A DNA stretch of 64,000 nucleotides from Alcaligenaceae bacterium (GCA_013416435.1 JACCEN010000004.1:237987-301986), one strand, 5' to 3'. Shown: positions 9,254 to 20,518, counted from the stretch's first letter. Notes: generated by a model from the letters alone, not told the origin. Numbers and translations: made by a program.

Positions 9254-10177
9254 ATGACCGATTTATTCAAAAAATACCTGTTGGCCGACCACAGCACACG
9301 CGTGCAAGTGGTGAAGCTGGGCCATGCCTGGCGAACCGGCATGGCTCACCAGAGCTATCCGGAAAGCGTCGAAAAGCTCCTGGGCGAACTGGTTTCCGCC
9401 GCCGTTCTGCTGGCTTCGAACATCAAGTTCGACGGTGCCCTGGTCCTTCAGTTGCAGGGAGACGGTCCGGTGGCCCTGATCGTCGTAGAGTGCACGACCG
9501 ATCTGTCCATACGCGCGACGGTCAGCCTGCGCGAAGGCCAGGAAATCCCTGAAGACGGTACGCTGCAGTCCCTGCTCAATCCCAATGGAAACGGCAGGTT
9601 CATCGTGGTCCTGGATCCCGACCGCGAGAAAACGAACATGCAGCCCTATCAGGGTGTCGTGCCGCTCGAAGGAAATACCGTCGCCGGTGTCCTGGAAAGC
9701 TATATGCGCGGGTCCGAGCAGCTCGATACACGTCTTTGGCTTGCGTCCAACCCGGAATATTCCTCGGGCCTGCTGCTGCAGCGGTTGCCCAGGCACGGCG
9801 GATCGGCACACGTCGATGACGCCTCGGCCGACGAAACCTGGGCGCGCGTGTCGCATCTGGCATCCACCATCAAGTACGACGAACTCCTGGCACTGGACGC
9901 CGATGAGCTCGTGCACAGGCTATTCTGGCAGGAAGACCTGGTCGCGTACGAACCACAGGAAGTCCGCTGGCACTGCCCATGCAACCGCGAGCGCGTCGGC
10001 AATATGCTGCGCACGCTGGGACGCGAGGAGATCGAAGACTTGCTCAGCGAGCGGGAATCGATCGAAGTGCTGTGCAATTTTTGCGGCAAACCCTATCATT
10101 TCGACGCCGTCGACTGCGCCGGCCTGTTCGCGGACGGTGCCGGAGCATCGGCCGAAGGGAAACCGTCGATTCATTGA
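9254..10177 (+). CDS. hslO: Redox-regulated chaperone Hsp33
   Basis: 307 aa cytoplasmic holdase activated by oxidation. The N-terminal domain carries the family sequence LLGELVSAAVLLASNIKFDGALVLQLQGDGPVALIVVEC. The C-terminal zinc centre has C241-P-C243 and C274-N-F-C277, the four cysteines that bind Zn when reduced and form disulfides on oxidative stress. Length fits the family. It lies alone between two palindromic repeat clusters. Confidence 0.96.
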   Translation: MTDLFKKYLLADHSTRVQVVKLGHAWRTGMAHQSYPESVEKLLGELVSAAVLLASNIKFDGALVLQLQGDGPVALIVVECTTDLSIRATVSLREGQEIPEDGTLQSLLNPNGNGRFIVVLDPDREKTNMQPYQGVVPLEGNTVAGVLESYMRGSEQLDTRLWLASNPEYSSGLLLQRLPRHGGSAHVDDASADETWARVSHLASTIKYDELLALDADELVHRLFWQEDLVAYEPQEVRWHCPCNRERVGNMLRTLGREEIEDLLSERESIEVLCNFCGKPYHFDAVDCAGLFADGAGASAEGKPSIH

Positions 10178-10186
10178 GGATGGCGA

Positions 10187-10274
10187 GGGGTCAGACCCCG
10201 TACGGGGTCTGACCCCATTGCAACGACTCCCACGCGGATGAACAGGGGTCGGACCCCATGCGGGGTCCGACCCC
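10187..10274 (+). repeat. Palindromic repeat cluster B (2 copies)
   Basis: Copy at 10187-10216 has the canonical arms GGGGTCAGACCCC / GGGGTCTGACCCC with GTAC centre. Copy at 10245-10274 is the G/C variant with ATGC centre. Both lie between the hslO stop and the TadE-like gene. Confidence 0.95.
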
Positions 10275-10349
10275 AACCGTCTATGATGCCGACGCCCTTG
10301 CGCATTTTCCACAGTCGACGCAAGAAGCTTGAGGAGCCACACTGGCTCC

Positions 10350-11441
10350 ATGTCCGCTACACCACCATTGCAATGCGCCGGCCAGCCGGGCGCCTTTTCC
10401 ACTTTGCCGCCGGTGTTCATCCAGCGCAAGAATTCCGATCCGTCCGTCCCGCAATCGGGCGCCGGCATCGTGGAATTCGCCATCGTAGCGGTACCGGTGC
10501 TGTTGCTCGGCCTGGGCGCCATCGAGTCCGCGCAATGGCTGTTCACGCGGCAAGCCGTCAGCCTAGCCCTGCTCGAAGCCGGGCGTGCCGGCATAACCCA
10601 GCATGCCAGTCCGGAAGCGATGATCGACGCTTTCGAGCACGCCCTGTTGCCGCTGCATGCCTCGGCATCCCGTTCTTTGGCTCGAAACAGGCTGGAGTCC
10701 GCCTTGGCACAGCGTCGGCAGCGGCTCGGCGCCGCCCCCTGGCGCATCGAGATCCTGTCCCCCGCTGAAGCGGCATACCGCGACTTCGCGGATCCGGCCT
10801 TGCTCATATCCCGCCAAAGCGGCCGTGCCGCCATCAACAACAACTATCTGCATGAGCAGAACCTGCGGCATCGCGCCACGGGCCGGCCCGAAGGACGCGG
10901 TCCCGTGTCAGGCGTCGACATATTCCAGGCCAATACGCTTGCGCTCAGGCTGAGCTACCTGCATGAGCCCGCCGTCCCCGGAATGAAGGCGCTGCTTTCC
11001 ATGCTCGGGAACAGCCAGGGCACCTACCGGCAACGCGCCATGGCAGCGGGTTATCTGCCCATGGTGCGCGAAATGGCGTTTATCATGCAAAGCCATCCGG
11101 TCAGTTGGACTATGCCTGAAAATGGCAAGATCGTGGGGCCGGAACGCCCGGCATCCAACCCGCCCTCGGCGGCTGCACATTGCGTGGGAGTGTGGTGTCT
11201 GCCGCAAGGGCCGGAACCGATTGCCATGGCCGAAACACCGCCAGCCGGCCCGCCTCCGTGGCCATCCGGACCCGCCGGGTTGCCAAACAGCTCCGGGCCG
11301 CCGCCCCAACCGCCGGGCACACTACCGCCCGAACCGGCGCCTTTGCCCGCACTCGACGACTGCCTGGGGTCAGACCCCGCATGGGGTCTGACCCCTTCAT
11401 CGAAGGTGGCTACCTGGGGTCAGATCCCGCACGGGGTCTGA
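10350..11441 (+). CDS. TadE-like pseudopilin-type membrane protein (orphan)
   Basis: The ATG at 10350 (GAGGAG upstream) gives 363 aa; the frame is open from TTG 10329. Residues about 37-60 (SGAGIVEFAIVAVPVLLLGLGAIESAQWLF) match the TadE prepilin-like segment: glycine before the cleavage region, a glutamate and a hydrophobic helix. A periplasmic domain follows, then a proline-rich region (about 280-335). The last 28 residues are encoded by the palindromic repeats at 11366-11445 (GSDPAWGLTP...), and the stop codon is the TGA inside the second copy. Tad/Flp secretion genes are absent around it. The gene converges with ftsB and overlaps it by 32 bp. Confidence 0.75.
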   Translation: MSATPPLQCAGQPGAFSTLPPVFIQRKNSDPSVPQSGAGIVEFAIVAVPVLLLGLGAIESAQWLFTRQAVSLALLEAGRAGITQHASPEAMIDAFEHALLPLHASASRSLARNRLESALAQRRQRLGAAPWRIEILSPAEAAYRDFADPALLISRQSGRAAINNNYLHEQNLRHRATGRPEGRGPVSGVDIFQANTLALRLSYLHEPAVPGMKALLSMLGNSQGTYRQRAMAAGYLPMVREMAFIMQSHPVSWTMPENGKIVGPERPASNPPSAAAHCVGVWCLPQGPEPIAMAETPPAGPPPWPSGPAGLPNSSGPPPQPPGTLPPEPAPLPALDDCLGSDPAWGLTPSSKVATWGQIPHGV

Positions 11442-11445
11442 CCCC
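11366..11445 (+). repeat. Palindromic repeat cluster C (2 copies, inside coding ends)
   Basis: Copies at 11366-11395 (centre GCAT) and 11416-11445 (centre GCAC, one arm changed to GATCCC). The first is translated inside the TadE-like gene. The second supplies the TadE-like stop codon and is translated in the opposite direction as the tail of FtsB. Confidence 0.95.
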
Positions 11446-11772
11446 GGTCCTGGCTCCCGGCGCACGCTTGGGCGGGGGCTTGATCTCGGGCTCTTTTTCG
11501 TTCGGGGCCAGGATCTGGACATAGACCTCGTCATCCTTGATCATGCCCAGCTCGCTGCGCGCGCGTTCCTCGACGGCGTCCGTCCCCGACTTCAAGTCCT
11601 GGACCTCGGCCTGGAGGGCGTTGTTGCGCGCCACCAGCGCATCGTTGGTTTCCTGCTGGGTAGCGACCTTTTTTTGAAGCTCGTGCACACGCAGCCATCC
11701 GCCCTTGCCCAACCAGAGGGCGTATTGGGTAACGGCCGTAAGCAATACCAGGATGATCAGGAGCAGTCGCAT
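11410..11772 (-). CDS. ftsB: Cell division protein FtsB
   Basis: 120 aa. A short cytoplasmic start, one transmembrane helix (residues about 3-21) and a coiled coil (about 28-75, VHELQKKVATQQETNDALVARNNALQAEVQDL) followed by the conserved EERARSELGMIKDDEVYVQIL. FtsB bridges FtsL and FtsQ in the divisome. Position directly downstream of eno is the conserved proteobacterial order. The extreme C-terminus (about GVRPRAGSDPR) is encoded by a palindromic repeat and is not part of the normal family sequence. Confidence 0.92.
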   Translation of the reverse strand: MRLLLIILVLLTAVTQYALWLGKGGWLRVHELQKKVATQQETNDALVARNNALQAEVQDLKSGTDAVEERARSELGMIKDDEVYVQILAPNEKEPEIKPPPKRAPGARTGVRPRAGSDPR

Positions 11773-11819
11773 GCTTCTCTGGAAAGCAAACCCGGCCGAG
11801 GCCGGGGTTGTTGCAGTAA

Positions 11820-13583
<1,764 letters not shown>

Positions 13584-13587
<4 letters not shown>

Positions 13588-15197
13588 GTCTTGCGCTCGC
13601 TTGCCGGTGCGCCGGGTTCGGTGGCCTGGCGGCGCGATAGCCGTATGGCCGGCACCCGGTACACCAGCACCATGCCAAGACAGGCCACCACCAGGGCGGA
13701 CGCCAGGCCCAGATGCACGGCCGACACCAAAGACTCCCTGGCTTGCTCGATCAGGCCGCCGGAGGTCAAGCCCAGTTTCTGCACCTGCAGGGAAAACTCG
13801 GCCTGCGTGGCGCTGTTCATCAGTGTCTGCGGGTCTTCAAGGTTGGCAAGCCACGCGGTCCCTGCGTCTTGCGCAAATCGCGCCCGCACGGAAGAGACAT
13901 AATGATGGCTGACCAGCATGCCGATGATGGCGGTTCCCAGCATCCCGCCTATCATGCGCACCGAGTGCATGAGCGCCGTCGAAATCCCTAGCAAGGTGCG
14001 CCCGGCGGTTTCCTGGGCGAACACTGTCAGGTTGGGCATCAGGCAGCCCATGCCCGAACCCGCCAGCACCATCCACAGCAGCATCAGCCATCGCGAGGTG
14101 TCGCGGTCCATCAGGACGAAACCCAGGCAAGCAACCACCAGCAGTACGAAACCGACATAAAGCATATGGTTGGGACGAGACAGGCGGACGACGACACGCC
14201 CGTTGATGATGCTTCCCAGCGTGATGCACACCACCATGGGCGTGATCAGCAATCCGACCGACCGGGGATCCAGGCCGAAGCCGCCTTGAAGCAACAAGGG
14301 AATGTAGAACAACAGACCGAACATGACAAAGCCCAGACAGAGCGCCAGGACGAACATGGCGGTCAGGGCCTTGTTGCGGAACATGTCCGGCGGCAGCAGG
14401 GGCTGCCCGCTGCGCCGCTCCCAGTAGACCAGCGCCGGCAGAAGCAGCAGCACGCCCATCGCCATCAAGATTGCCGCAAGGCCCGCGCCACGGATAGGCG
14501 CCAGTTGCACCGCCAGCTGCAAGGCGGTCAGCACGCAAACGAGCAGCAGGGCTCCCACCCAGTCCAACCGTATCGGTTGGCCCTGCATCTGCCTTATGCG
14601 CGGCAGAAAACGCCATACGCAATACAGGCTCATCAGCCCCAGCGGCACATTGATGAAGAAGACGGCTCTCCAACCCAAGTACTGAGTCATGAAGCCCCCC
14701 AGCGTGGGGCCGAAGGCGTTGGCGACCCCGAAGGCCGAGCTGAGCAAAATCTGCCAACGGAAGCGGGCGTGCGTATCGGGAAACAGGTCCGGTACGGAGG
14801 CAAAGGCGGTACCGATGAGCATGCCGCCGCCGATGCCCTGCAAGGCGCGCGCCAGCACCACCTGCTCCATGCTGTCCGCCGTGCCACAAAGCGCGGACGC
14901 CGACGTGAAGATGATGATCGATGCGATGACGAAGGGCTTTCTGCCGTAGTAGTCGCCCAGCCTTCCGAAAATGGGGATGGTGATGACCGACATGAGCAGG
15001 TAGGCGGTAGCCACCCATGCGTAGAATTCGAAACCGTTGAGTTCCGCTGCGATCGTCGGAAGCGCCGTGCCGACCACGGTTTGATCGATGGCCACCATCA
15101 TGACCACGAAACAGATCCCGAGCATGGCGAGCAGGGACTGCCTGACGGTAAGAACGCGCCCTGCCCGATTTACTGGATCCTGCTTTGCCGCCGCCAT
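13584..15197 (-). CDS. MFS multidrug exporter, DHA2/EmrB-QacA type
   Basis: 537 aa from ATG 15197 (AAGGA 8 bp upstream; a TTG at 15233 is open but less likely). Fourteen predicted transmembrane helices. Seen are the DHA2 hallmarks: VAIDQTVVGTALPTIAAEL in helix 1, motif A (GRLGDYYGRKPFVI), motif C-like GPTLGGFMTQYLGWRAVFFINVPLG. Drug/proton antiporters of this family export toxic compounds. Operon with marR. Confidence 0.92.
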
Positions 15198-15210
15198 GAT
15201 ATTCCTTGGA

Positions 15211-15264
15211 CCTATCAATGATTGATAGGTCAATCATTTTATTGCAGCCTCGCCGGGAGATCAA
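15211..15264 (-). promoter_or_regulatory. Promoter and MarR-type operator of the MFS-marR operon
   Basis: On the minus strand TTGATC (15264-15259), 17 bp, TAAAAT (15241-15236) form a good sigma70 promoter with start near 15229. CCTATCAATGATTGATAGG at 15211-15229 is a perfect 9-1-9 palindrome covering the predicted start; a further half site (CAATCA) lies at 15231-15236. The placement fits steric repression by the MarR protein of the same operon. Confidence 0.65.
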
Positions 15265-15275
15265 GCGAGAGGGAG

Positions 15276-15510
15276 GGGGTCAGACCCGGCATCGGGTCTG
15301 ACCCCTTGGGGCTTTAATAGGGGTCAGACCCCGGATGGGGTCTGACCCCACAGGCTTGAAGGGGGTTGGACCCCGTCCGGGGTCCAACCCCTCAATAAAA
15401 AAGCACTCCGAAGAGTGCTCGAACCGGGTCCGCCGAGGGGTCAGACCCAATGGGTCTGACCCCGGCGAAAATCGAGATCAGGGGTCAGACCCCGTACGGG
15501 GTCTGACCCC
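15276..15510 (+). repeat. Palindromic repeat cluster D (5 copies)
   Basis: Copies at 15276-15305, 15320-15349, 15362-15391, 15437-15463 and 15481-15510. The third has both arms changed together (GGGGTTGGACCCC / GGGGTCCAACCCC), keeping the long hairpin. The fourth has a shortened centre. They fill the 323-bp gap between the gltA stop and the MFS start, together with the gltA terminator. Confidence 0.95.
15394..15420 (-). terminator. Rho-independent terminator of the sdh-gltA operon
   Basis: Read on the minus strand: GAGCACTC, TTCG tetraloop, GAGTGC and then TTTTTTATT. It lies 101 bp after the gltA stop, embedded between palindromic repeat copies. Confidence 0.85.
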
Positions 15511-15520
15511 CACCGCAAAA

Positions 15521-16831
15521 TCAACCGCGGTTGCTGGGGACATCGCGGGTTTGCGCGCCGGTATACAGCTGACGCGGGCGGCCGATCTTGTAGTCCGGGT
15601 CGGAGAGCATTTCGCTCCATTGGGCGATCCAGCCCACTGTGCGCGCCAGCGCGAAGATGGCGGTGAACAGCGATGTGGGGATGCCGATGGCGCGTTGCAC
15701 GATGCCGGAGTAGAAGTCGACGTTGGGATACAGCTTGCGATCGACGAAGTACTGGTCTTCGAGCGCGATGCGTTCGAGTTCCATGGCGAGCTTGAACAGA
15801 GGATCGTTTTCCAGTCCCAGCGCGGACAGCACTTCCTTGCAGGTTTCCTGCATGAGCTTGGCGCGCGGATCGTAGTTCTTGTAGACACGGTGACCGAAGC
15901 CCATCAGGCGAACGCCGGAATTCTTGTCCTTGACCTTCTCCATGAACTCGCCGACCTTGGCGACGCCGCCATTGGCCTGCAGTTCTTCGAGCATCTGCAG
16001 GCAGGCTTCGTTCGCGCCGCCGTGAGCCGGGCCCCACAGGCAGCCGACGCCCGCCGCGATGGCGGCGAAGGGATTGGTGCCCGACGATCCGCAAAGGCGG
16101 ACGGTGGAGGTGGAGGCATTCTGCTCGTGGTCGGCGTGCAGGATGAAGATGCGATCGAGCGCACGCTCGACGACTTCATTGACCTTGTACTCTTCGCAAG
16201 GCGTGGCGAACATCATGCGCAGGAAATTGCCCGTGTAGGACAGGTCGTTCTGCGGGTAGATGAAGGGCTGGCCCTGGGAATACTTGTACGCCATGGCCAC
16301 CAGGGTGGGCATCTTGGCGATCAGGCGGATGGCCGACACGTGGCGATGATGCGGATTGGTGATGTCGGTGGAGTCGTGATAGAACGCCGACAGCGCACCC
16401 ACCAGTCCGGTCAGGACAGCCATGGGATGCGCATCGCGACGGAAACCGCGCAGGAAGAAATGCAGTTGCTCGTTCACCATCGTATGATGGGTGACGTTGG
16501 AATCGAACTCGGCCTTCTGTGTCTCGTTGGGCAGCTCGCCGTTCAGGATCAGATAGCAGATGTCCAGGAAATCGCACTTTTGCGCCAGTTGGTCGATGGG
16601 GTAGCCGCGATACAGCAATTCGCCCTTGTCGCCGTCGATGTAAGTAATGCCGGATTCGCAGGAAGCCGTGGACATGAAACCCGGATCGTAGGTGAACATG
16701 CCGCTCTGGCCGTAGAGCTTGCGGATATCGATGACATCAGGACCGACGGTTCCCTGGTATACCGGGAACTCAATCGAAGGGCTACCGTCCGAAAACGATA
16801 GCGTTGCTTTTTTATCTGACAGTTGCATCAC
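15521..16831 (-). CDS. gltA: Citrate synthase (type II, hexameric)
   Basis: 436 aa. Condenses acetyl-CoA and oxaloacetate. Seen are the N-terminal beta domain ([28 protein letters not shown]), [34 protein letters not shown], the active-site [14 protein letters not shown] and [10 protein letters not shown], and [14 protein letters not shown]. The N-terminal domain marks the NADH-sensitive Gram-negative type. Last gene of the sdhCDAB-sdhE-gltA operon, 15 bp after sdhE. Confidence 0.97.
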   Translation of the reverse strand: MMQLSDKKATLSFSDGSPSIEFPVYQGTVGPDVIDIRKLYGQSGMFTYDPGFMSTASCESGITYIDGDKGELLYRGYPIDQLAQKCDFLDICYLILNGELPNETQKAEFDSNVTHHTMVNEQLHFFLRGFRRDAHPMAVLTGLVGALSAFYHDSTDITNPHHRHVSAIRLIAKMPTLVAMAYKYSQGQPFIYPQNDLSYTGNFLRMMFATPCEEYKVNEVVERALDRIFILHADHEQNASTSTVRLCGSSGTNPFAAIAAGVGCLWGPAHGGANEACLQMLEELQANGGVAKVGEFMEKVKDKNSGVRLMGFGHRVYKNYDPRAKLMQETCKEVLSALGLENDPLFKLAMELERIALEDQYFVDRKLYPNVDFYSGIVQRAIGIPTSLFTAIFALARTVGWIAQWSEMLSDPDYKIGRPRQLYTGAQTRDVPSNRG

Positions 16832-16846
16832 TATTTTCCTTAAAAG

Positions 16847-17107
16847 TTACAGCTTTTGCATTTGCGAGACCAGCCTGCGAATATCGGGCGTGTCGTACAC
16901 GCCCGACGGCTCGCTTCGTGCCAGCAAAACATCAAGCAAATCGTTATCGCCCATTTCAAACAGCAGTGACAAGGCGGAAACATCCACGTCGGTTAATTCG
17001 GCTTCGTACTGATCCAGAAATCGAGTGATGATCAGGTCATTTTCCAGCAGCCCACGCCGCGCACGCCAACGTAAGCGGGCACGCTCCAGCTCTGACAGCT
17101 TTCTCAT
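16847..17107 (-). CDS. sdhE: FAD assembly factor SdhE
   Basis: 86 aa, the usual size. Has the RGxxE motif (RRGLLEND, residues 17-24) needed to bind SdhA and promote covalent flavinylation, and a conserved C-terminal four-helix pattern (FLDQYEAEL, LLFEMGDNDLLDVLLARSEP). Ten bp behind sdhB and directly before gltA, so its context matches its role in maturing succinate dehydrogenase. Confidence 0.93.
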   Translation of the reverse strand: MRKLSELERARLRWRARRGLLENDLIITRFLDQYEAELTDVDVSALSLLFEMGDNDLLDVLLARSEPSGVYDTPDIRRLVSQMQKL

Positions 17108-17117
17108 CCGCGAAATC

Positions 17118-17834
17118 CTATACGGTGCGCCGCACCAGCAGTTCCTTGATCTTGCCGATCGCGAGCGACGGATTCAGCCCCTTGGGACAGACATCCGTAC
17201 AGTTCATGATGGTGTGGCAACGGAACAGGCGATACGGGTCTTCGAGGTTGTCCAGGCGCTCGCCGGTGGCTTCGTCGCGGGAATCGGCGATGAAGCGGTA
17301 GGCTTGCAGCAGGCCGGCCGGACCCACGAACTTGTCGGGATTCCACCAGAAGGACGGGCAGGACGTCGAGCAGCATGCGCACAGGATGCACTCGTACAGG
17401 CCATCCAGTTCTTCACGGGCCTCGGGTGTCTGCAGGCGCTCTTTCTCGGGTGGCGGCTGGTCATTGATCAGGTAGGGCTTGACCGAATGATACTGGTTGA
17501 AGAAGTGCGTCATGTCGACGATGAGGTCGCGCACGACGGGCAGGCCGGGCAAGGGCTTGAGGACGATGGGCTCTTTCAGGTCGAGCATGTTGGTCGTGCA
17601 TGCCAGGCCGTTCTTGCCGTTGATGTTCATGGCGTCCGAGCCGCACACGCCTTCGCGGCAGGAGCGGCGGATCGCCAGGCTGTCGTCCACGTCGTTCTTG
17701 ATGCGCAGGATGGCGTCCAGCAGCATCTTGTCGGTCGGCTGGAGCTCGACTTCGAGCTTCTGCATGTAAGGACGCTCGTCCTTGTCGGGATCGTAGCGGT
17801 AGATTTCAAACTTGACGATACGTTTTTGAGTCAT
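17118..17834 (-). CDS. sdhB: Succinate dehydrogenase iron-sulfur subunit
   Basis: 238 aa. Three Fe-S cluster motifs are complete: 2Fe-2S ([21 protein letters not shown]), 4Fe-4S ([12 protein letters not shown]) and 3Fe-4S ([17 protein letters not shown]). It carries electrons from the SdhA flavin to ubiquinone at the inner membrane. Thirteen bp separate it from sdhA. Confidence 0.98.
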   Translation of the reverse strand: MTQKRIVKFEIYRYDPDKDERPYMQKLEVELQPTDKMLLDAILRIKNDVDDSLAIRRSCREGVCGSDAMNINGKNGLACTTNMLDLKEPIVLKPLPGLPVVRDLIVDMTHFFNQYHSVKPYLINDQPPPEKERLQTPEAREELDGLYECILCACCSTSCPSFWWNPDKFVGPAGLLQAYRFIADSRDEATGERLDNLEDPYRLFRCHTIMNCTDVCPKGLNPSLAIGKIKELLVRRTV

Positions 17835-17847
17835 TTCGATATCCTGC

Positions 17848-19623
17848 TTAGAAAGTCCGCGCTTTGGGAGGGAAACTTTCTACGGTCAAAGGCTTCATGG
17901 TCACGGGCTTGTACTCGAGGCGGCTGCCTTCCGAATACCACAATGTATGGCGCAGCCAGTTTTCGTCGTCGCGCTCGGGGTGATCGCTGAGCGCATGCGC
18001 ACCGCGGCTTTCGGTGCGGTTGGCGGCCGACTTGGTGGTCGCGCGGGCGACTTCGATCATGTTGGCGATTTCAAGCGCCTCGATGCGGGCCGTATTGAAT
18101 ACCTTCGACTTGTCCTTGAAATAGATGTGGTCGACTTGCGGCGCGATGCTTTCGATGGCTTCCACCCCCTTGTTGAGGAGGTCCAGGGTGCGGAACACGC
18201 CGCAGTGATGCTGCATGGCCACACGGATGGCATTGCCGACGTCCTGTGCCTTCTCGCCGGAAGTGCGGGATTCGAGCCGGTTGACGCGGTCGAGGGAATA
18301 ATCGATTGCAGATTCGGGTATGGGCTGATGCGCGTGCTGGCGCTCGGGATGGGAATCGACGATGAAGTTGCCCGCCGAACGGCCAAACACGATGAGGTCG
18401 AGCAGGGAGTTCGTGCCCAGGCGGTTGGCGCCGTGCACCGACGTTGCCGCGCATTCACCGATGGCGAAGAGACCGTTGATGATCTTGTTTTCGCCGCCGA
18501 CGGTGTTGACGACCTGGCCGTACACGTTGGTGGGTATGCCGCCCATCTGGTAGTGGATGGTGGGAACGACCGGAATCGGATCCTTGATGGGATCGACGTT
18601 GCCGAACTTGATGGCGATTTCGCGGATGGAAGGCAGACGCTTCTGGATGGTCTCGGCGCCCAGGTGATCGAGCTTGAGCACCACGTAGCTGCCGTCGCCG
18701 CAACCGCGGCCTTCCTTGATTTCCTGGTCCATGGAGCGCGAGACGAAGTCGCGCGGCGCCAAGTCCTTCAGTGTGGGCGCATAGCGCTCCATGAAGCGCT
18801 CGCCGTCCTTGTTCAGCAGGATGCCGCCCTCGCCGCGCACACCCTCGGTGATGAGCACGCCTGCGCCGGCCACGCCGGTGGGGTGGAATTGCCAGAATTC
18901 CATGTCTTGCAGCGGAATGCCCGCACGGGCGGCCATGCCCAGGCCGTCGCCGGTGTTGATGAAGGCGTTGGTGGAGGCGGCCCAGATGCGCCCCGCCCCG
19001 CCGGTGGCCAGCACGGTCTGCTTGGCTTCGAGGACGTAGATCTCACCGGTTTCCATTTCCAGGGCGGTCACGCCCAGGACGTCGCCGGCTTCGTTGCGCA
19101 GCAGGTCGAGCGCCATCCATTCGACGAAGAACTGCGTGCGGGCGGCGACGTTGCGCTGATAGAGCGTATGCAGCATGGCGTGACCGGTGCGGTCGGCCGC
19201 GGCACAGGCGCGCTGCACGGGCTTTTCGCCGAAATTGGCGGTGTGGCCGCCGAAGGGGCGCTGATAGATGGTGCCGTCGGGGTTGCGGTCGAAGGGCATG
19301 CCGAAGTGCTCGAGCTCGTATACGGCATTGGGCGCTTCGCGGCACATGAACTCGATGGCGTCCTGGTCGCCCAGCCAGTCTGAACCCTTGACGGTGTCAT
19401 ACATGTGCCAGTACCAGCTGTCTTCGCTCATGTTGCCCAGCGATGCGCTGACGCCGCCTTGGGCGGCGACGGTGTGCGAGCGGGTCGGGAAGACTTTGGA
19501 CAGCACGGCGACCGACAGGCCGGCCTGGGCGAGTTGCAGTGAGCAACGCATGCCGGCTCCGCCGGCGCCTACGACCACCACATCGAACTGGCGGCGCGGT
19601 AAGGAATTTTTGACAGCAGCCAC
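17848..19623 (-). CDS. sdhA: Succinate dehydrogenase flavoprotein subunit
   Basis: 591 aa. FAD-binding [21 protein letters not shown], the covalent-FAD histidine H50 in SHTVAAQGG, substrate-site [21 protein letters not shown] and the C-terminal domain ([32 protein letters not shown]) are present. Oxidises succinate to fumarate. It is followed by sdhB and preceded by sdhD with 3 bp between them. Confidence 0.98.
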   Translation of the reverse strand: MAAVKNSLPRRQFDVVVVGAGGAGMRCSLQLAQAGLSVAVLSKVFPTRSHTVAAQGGVSASLGNMSEDSWYWHMYDTVKGSDWLGDQDAIEFMCREAPNAVYELEHFGMPFDRNPDGTIYQRPFGGHTANFGEKPVQRACAAADRTGHAMLHTLYQRNVAARTQFFVEWMALDLLRNEAGDVLGVTALEMETGEIYVLEAKQTVLATGGAGRIWAASTNAFINTGDGLGMAARAGIPLQDMEFWQFHPTGVAGAGVLITEGVRGEGGILLNKDGERFMERYAPTLKDLAPRDFVSRSMDQEIKEGRGCGDGSYVVLKLDHLGAETIQKRLPSIREIAIKFGNVDPIKDPIPVVPTIHYQMGGIPTNVYGQVVNTVGGENKIINGLFAIGECAATSVHGANRLGTNSLLDLIVFGRSAGNFIVDSHPERQHAHQPIPESAIDYSLDRVNRLESRTSGEKAQDVGNAIRVAMQHHCGVFRTLDLLNKGVEAIESIAPQVDHIYFKDKSKVFNTARIEALEIANMIEVARATTKSAANRTESRGAHALSDHPERDDENWLRHTLWYSEGSRLEYKPVTMKPLTVESFPPKARTF

Positions 19624-19626
19624 GGC

Positions 19627-20010
19627 TTATAAGCTCCAGAGAATTTTTGCAAAGTAAACGACGGTGCCCACCAGCCACAGAATGGTCAGGACCTGAAGGC
19701 ACAGGCGCAGTCCGACACTACGGACATAATCCATCCAGATGTCGCGAACGCCGATCCAGGCATGCCACACGACGGAGAAGAAAGCCAGCGTGGCCAGCGT
19801 CTGCCCGAGGGGGAAACCAAAACAGGTGAAGGTGAACAGGTGGCGCCAGCTATCGAAGTTGATTTCGGACGTGAACAGGAAGCCGACCAGCAACACGATG
19901 GTGTACACGGCCATGATGATGGCGGTGACGCGCTGCACGATGAAATCGATCGTGCCGTAGTGCGCGCCCACAACCAGACGCTTGGTACCAATACGTTCTT
20001 GAGTCGACAT
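19627..20010 (-). CDS. sdhD: Succinate dehydrogenase membrane anchor subunit
   Basis: 127 aa from the ATG at 20010, which overlaps the sdhC stop (TAATG); a GTG at 20016 is also in frame. Three transmembrane helices; the segment GAHYGTIDFIVQRVTAIIMAVYTIVLL and HAWIGVRDIWMDYVRSVGLRL are typical, the latter near the quinone and heme site. Anchors SdhAB in the membrane. Confidence 0.95.
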   Translation of the reverse strand: MSTQERIGTKRLVVGAHYGTIDFIVQRVTAIIMAVYTIVLLVGFLFTSEINFDSWRHLFTFTCFGFPLGQTLATLAFFSVVWHAWIGVRDIWMDYVRSVGLRLCLQVLTILWLVGTVVYFAKILWSL

Positions 20011-20423
20011 TACCACACCCCAAACAGTTTAAGACCAAAAACCACGGTCAGAGCGAGGCTGACCCCCAGCACGATGCCGGCCGACTTCTGGGCGGAGTGC
20101 TTGTCCATGCCGATGTGCAGATCAAGAACGAGATAGCGGATGCCGGCACAAAAGTGATGCAGGTAGCCCCAGATGAGCGCCAGCAGGACCAGCTTGCACA
20201 GGGGATTCGACACCCATGCCTGTATGCCGGCGTAGGTGTCGGGCGAGGTCACGCTGAGCGCGAACAACGGCACGATGACCAGCGGAAGACAGAGGAACAA
20301 CAATGCGCCGCTGATGCGATGCAGAATTGAGGTTTTACCGGCAAGCGGCAGGCGGTAGCTCAGGATCTGCGGTACGCTGATATTGCGAAACTGCGGACGC
20401 GGCTTTGAAGCTGAATCGGACAT
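20010..20423 (-). CDS. sdhC: Succinate dehydrogenase cytochrome b556 subunit
   Basis: 137 aa, three helices. RPQFRNISVPQILSYRLPLAGKTSILHRISGALLF contains the quinone-site S-x-x-H-R-x-S-G sequence; HHFCAGIRYLVLDLHIG carries the heme-ligand histidine region. First gene of the operon sdhC-D-A-B-sdhE-gltA, read on the minus strand. Confidence 0.96.
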   Translation of the reverse strand: MSDSASKPRPQFRNISVPQILSYRLPLAGKTSILHRISGALLFLCLPLVIVPLFALSVTSPDTYAGIQAWVSNPLCKLVLLALIWGYLHHFCAGIRYLVLDLHIGMDKHSAQKSAGIVLGVSLALTVVFGLKLFGVW

Positions 20424-20477
20424 GATGGCCTCGAGTTAAAACAAAATAATTTATTGCAAAGCGCTACGCGCATTTTC

Positions 20478-20507
20478 GCCGATTTGGTGCGCATGTATCA
20501 AATCGGC
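20478..20507. promoter_or_regulatory. Inverted repeat upstream of the sdh operon
   Basis: GCCGATTTG (20478-20486) and CAAATCGGC (20499-20507) are perfect 9-bp inverted repeats with a 12-nt spacer, 55-84 bp upstream of sdhC and 12 bp downstream of the gntR stop. No U-run follows on the minus strand, so an operator for the sdh promoter is as likely as a terminator for gntR. Confidence 0.45.
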
Positions 20508-20518
20508 AAAAAGCCGAG

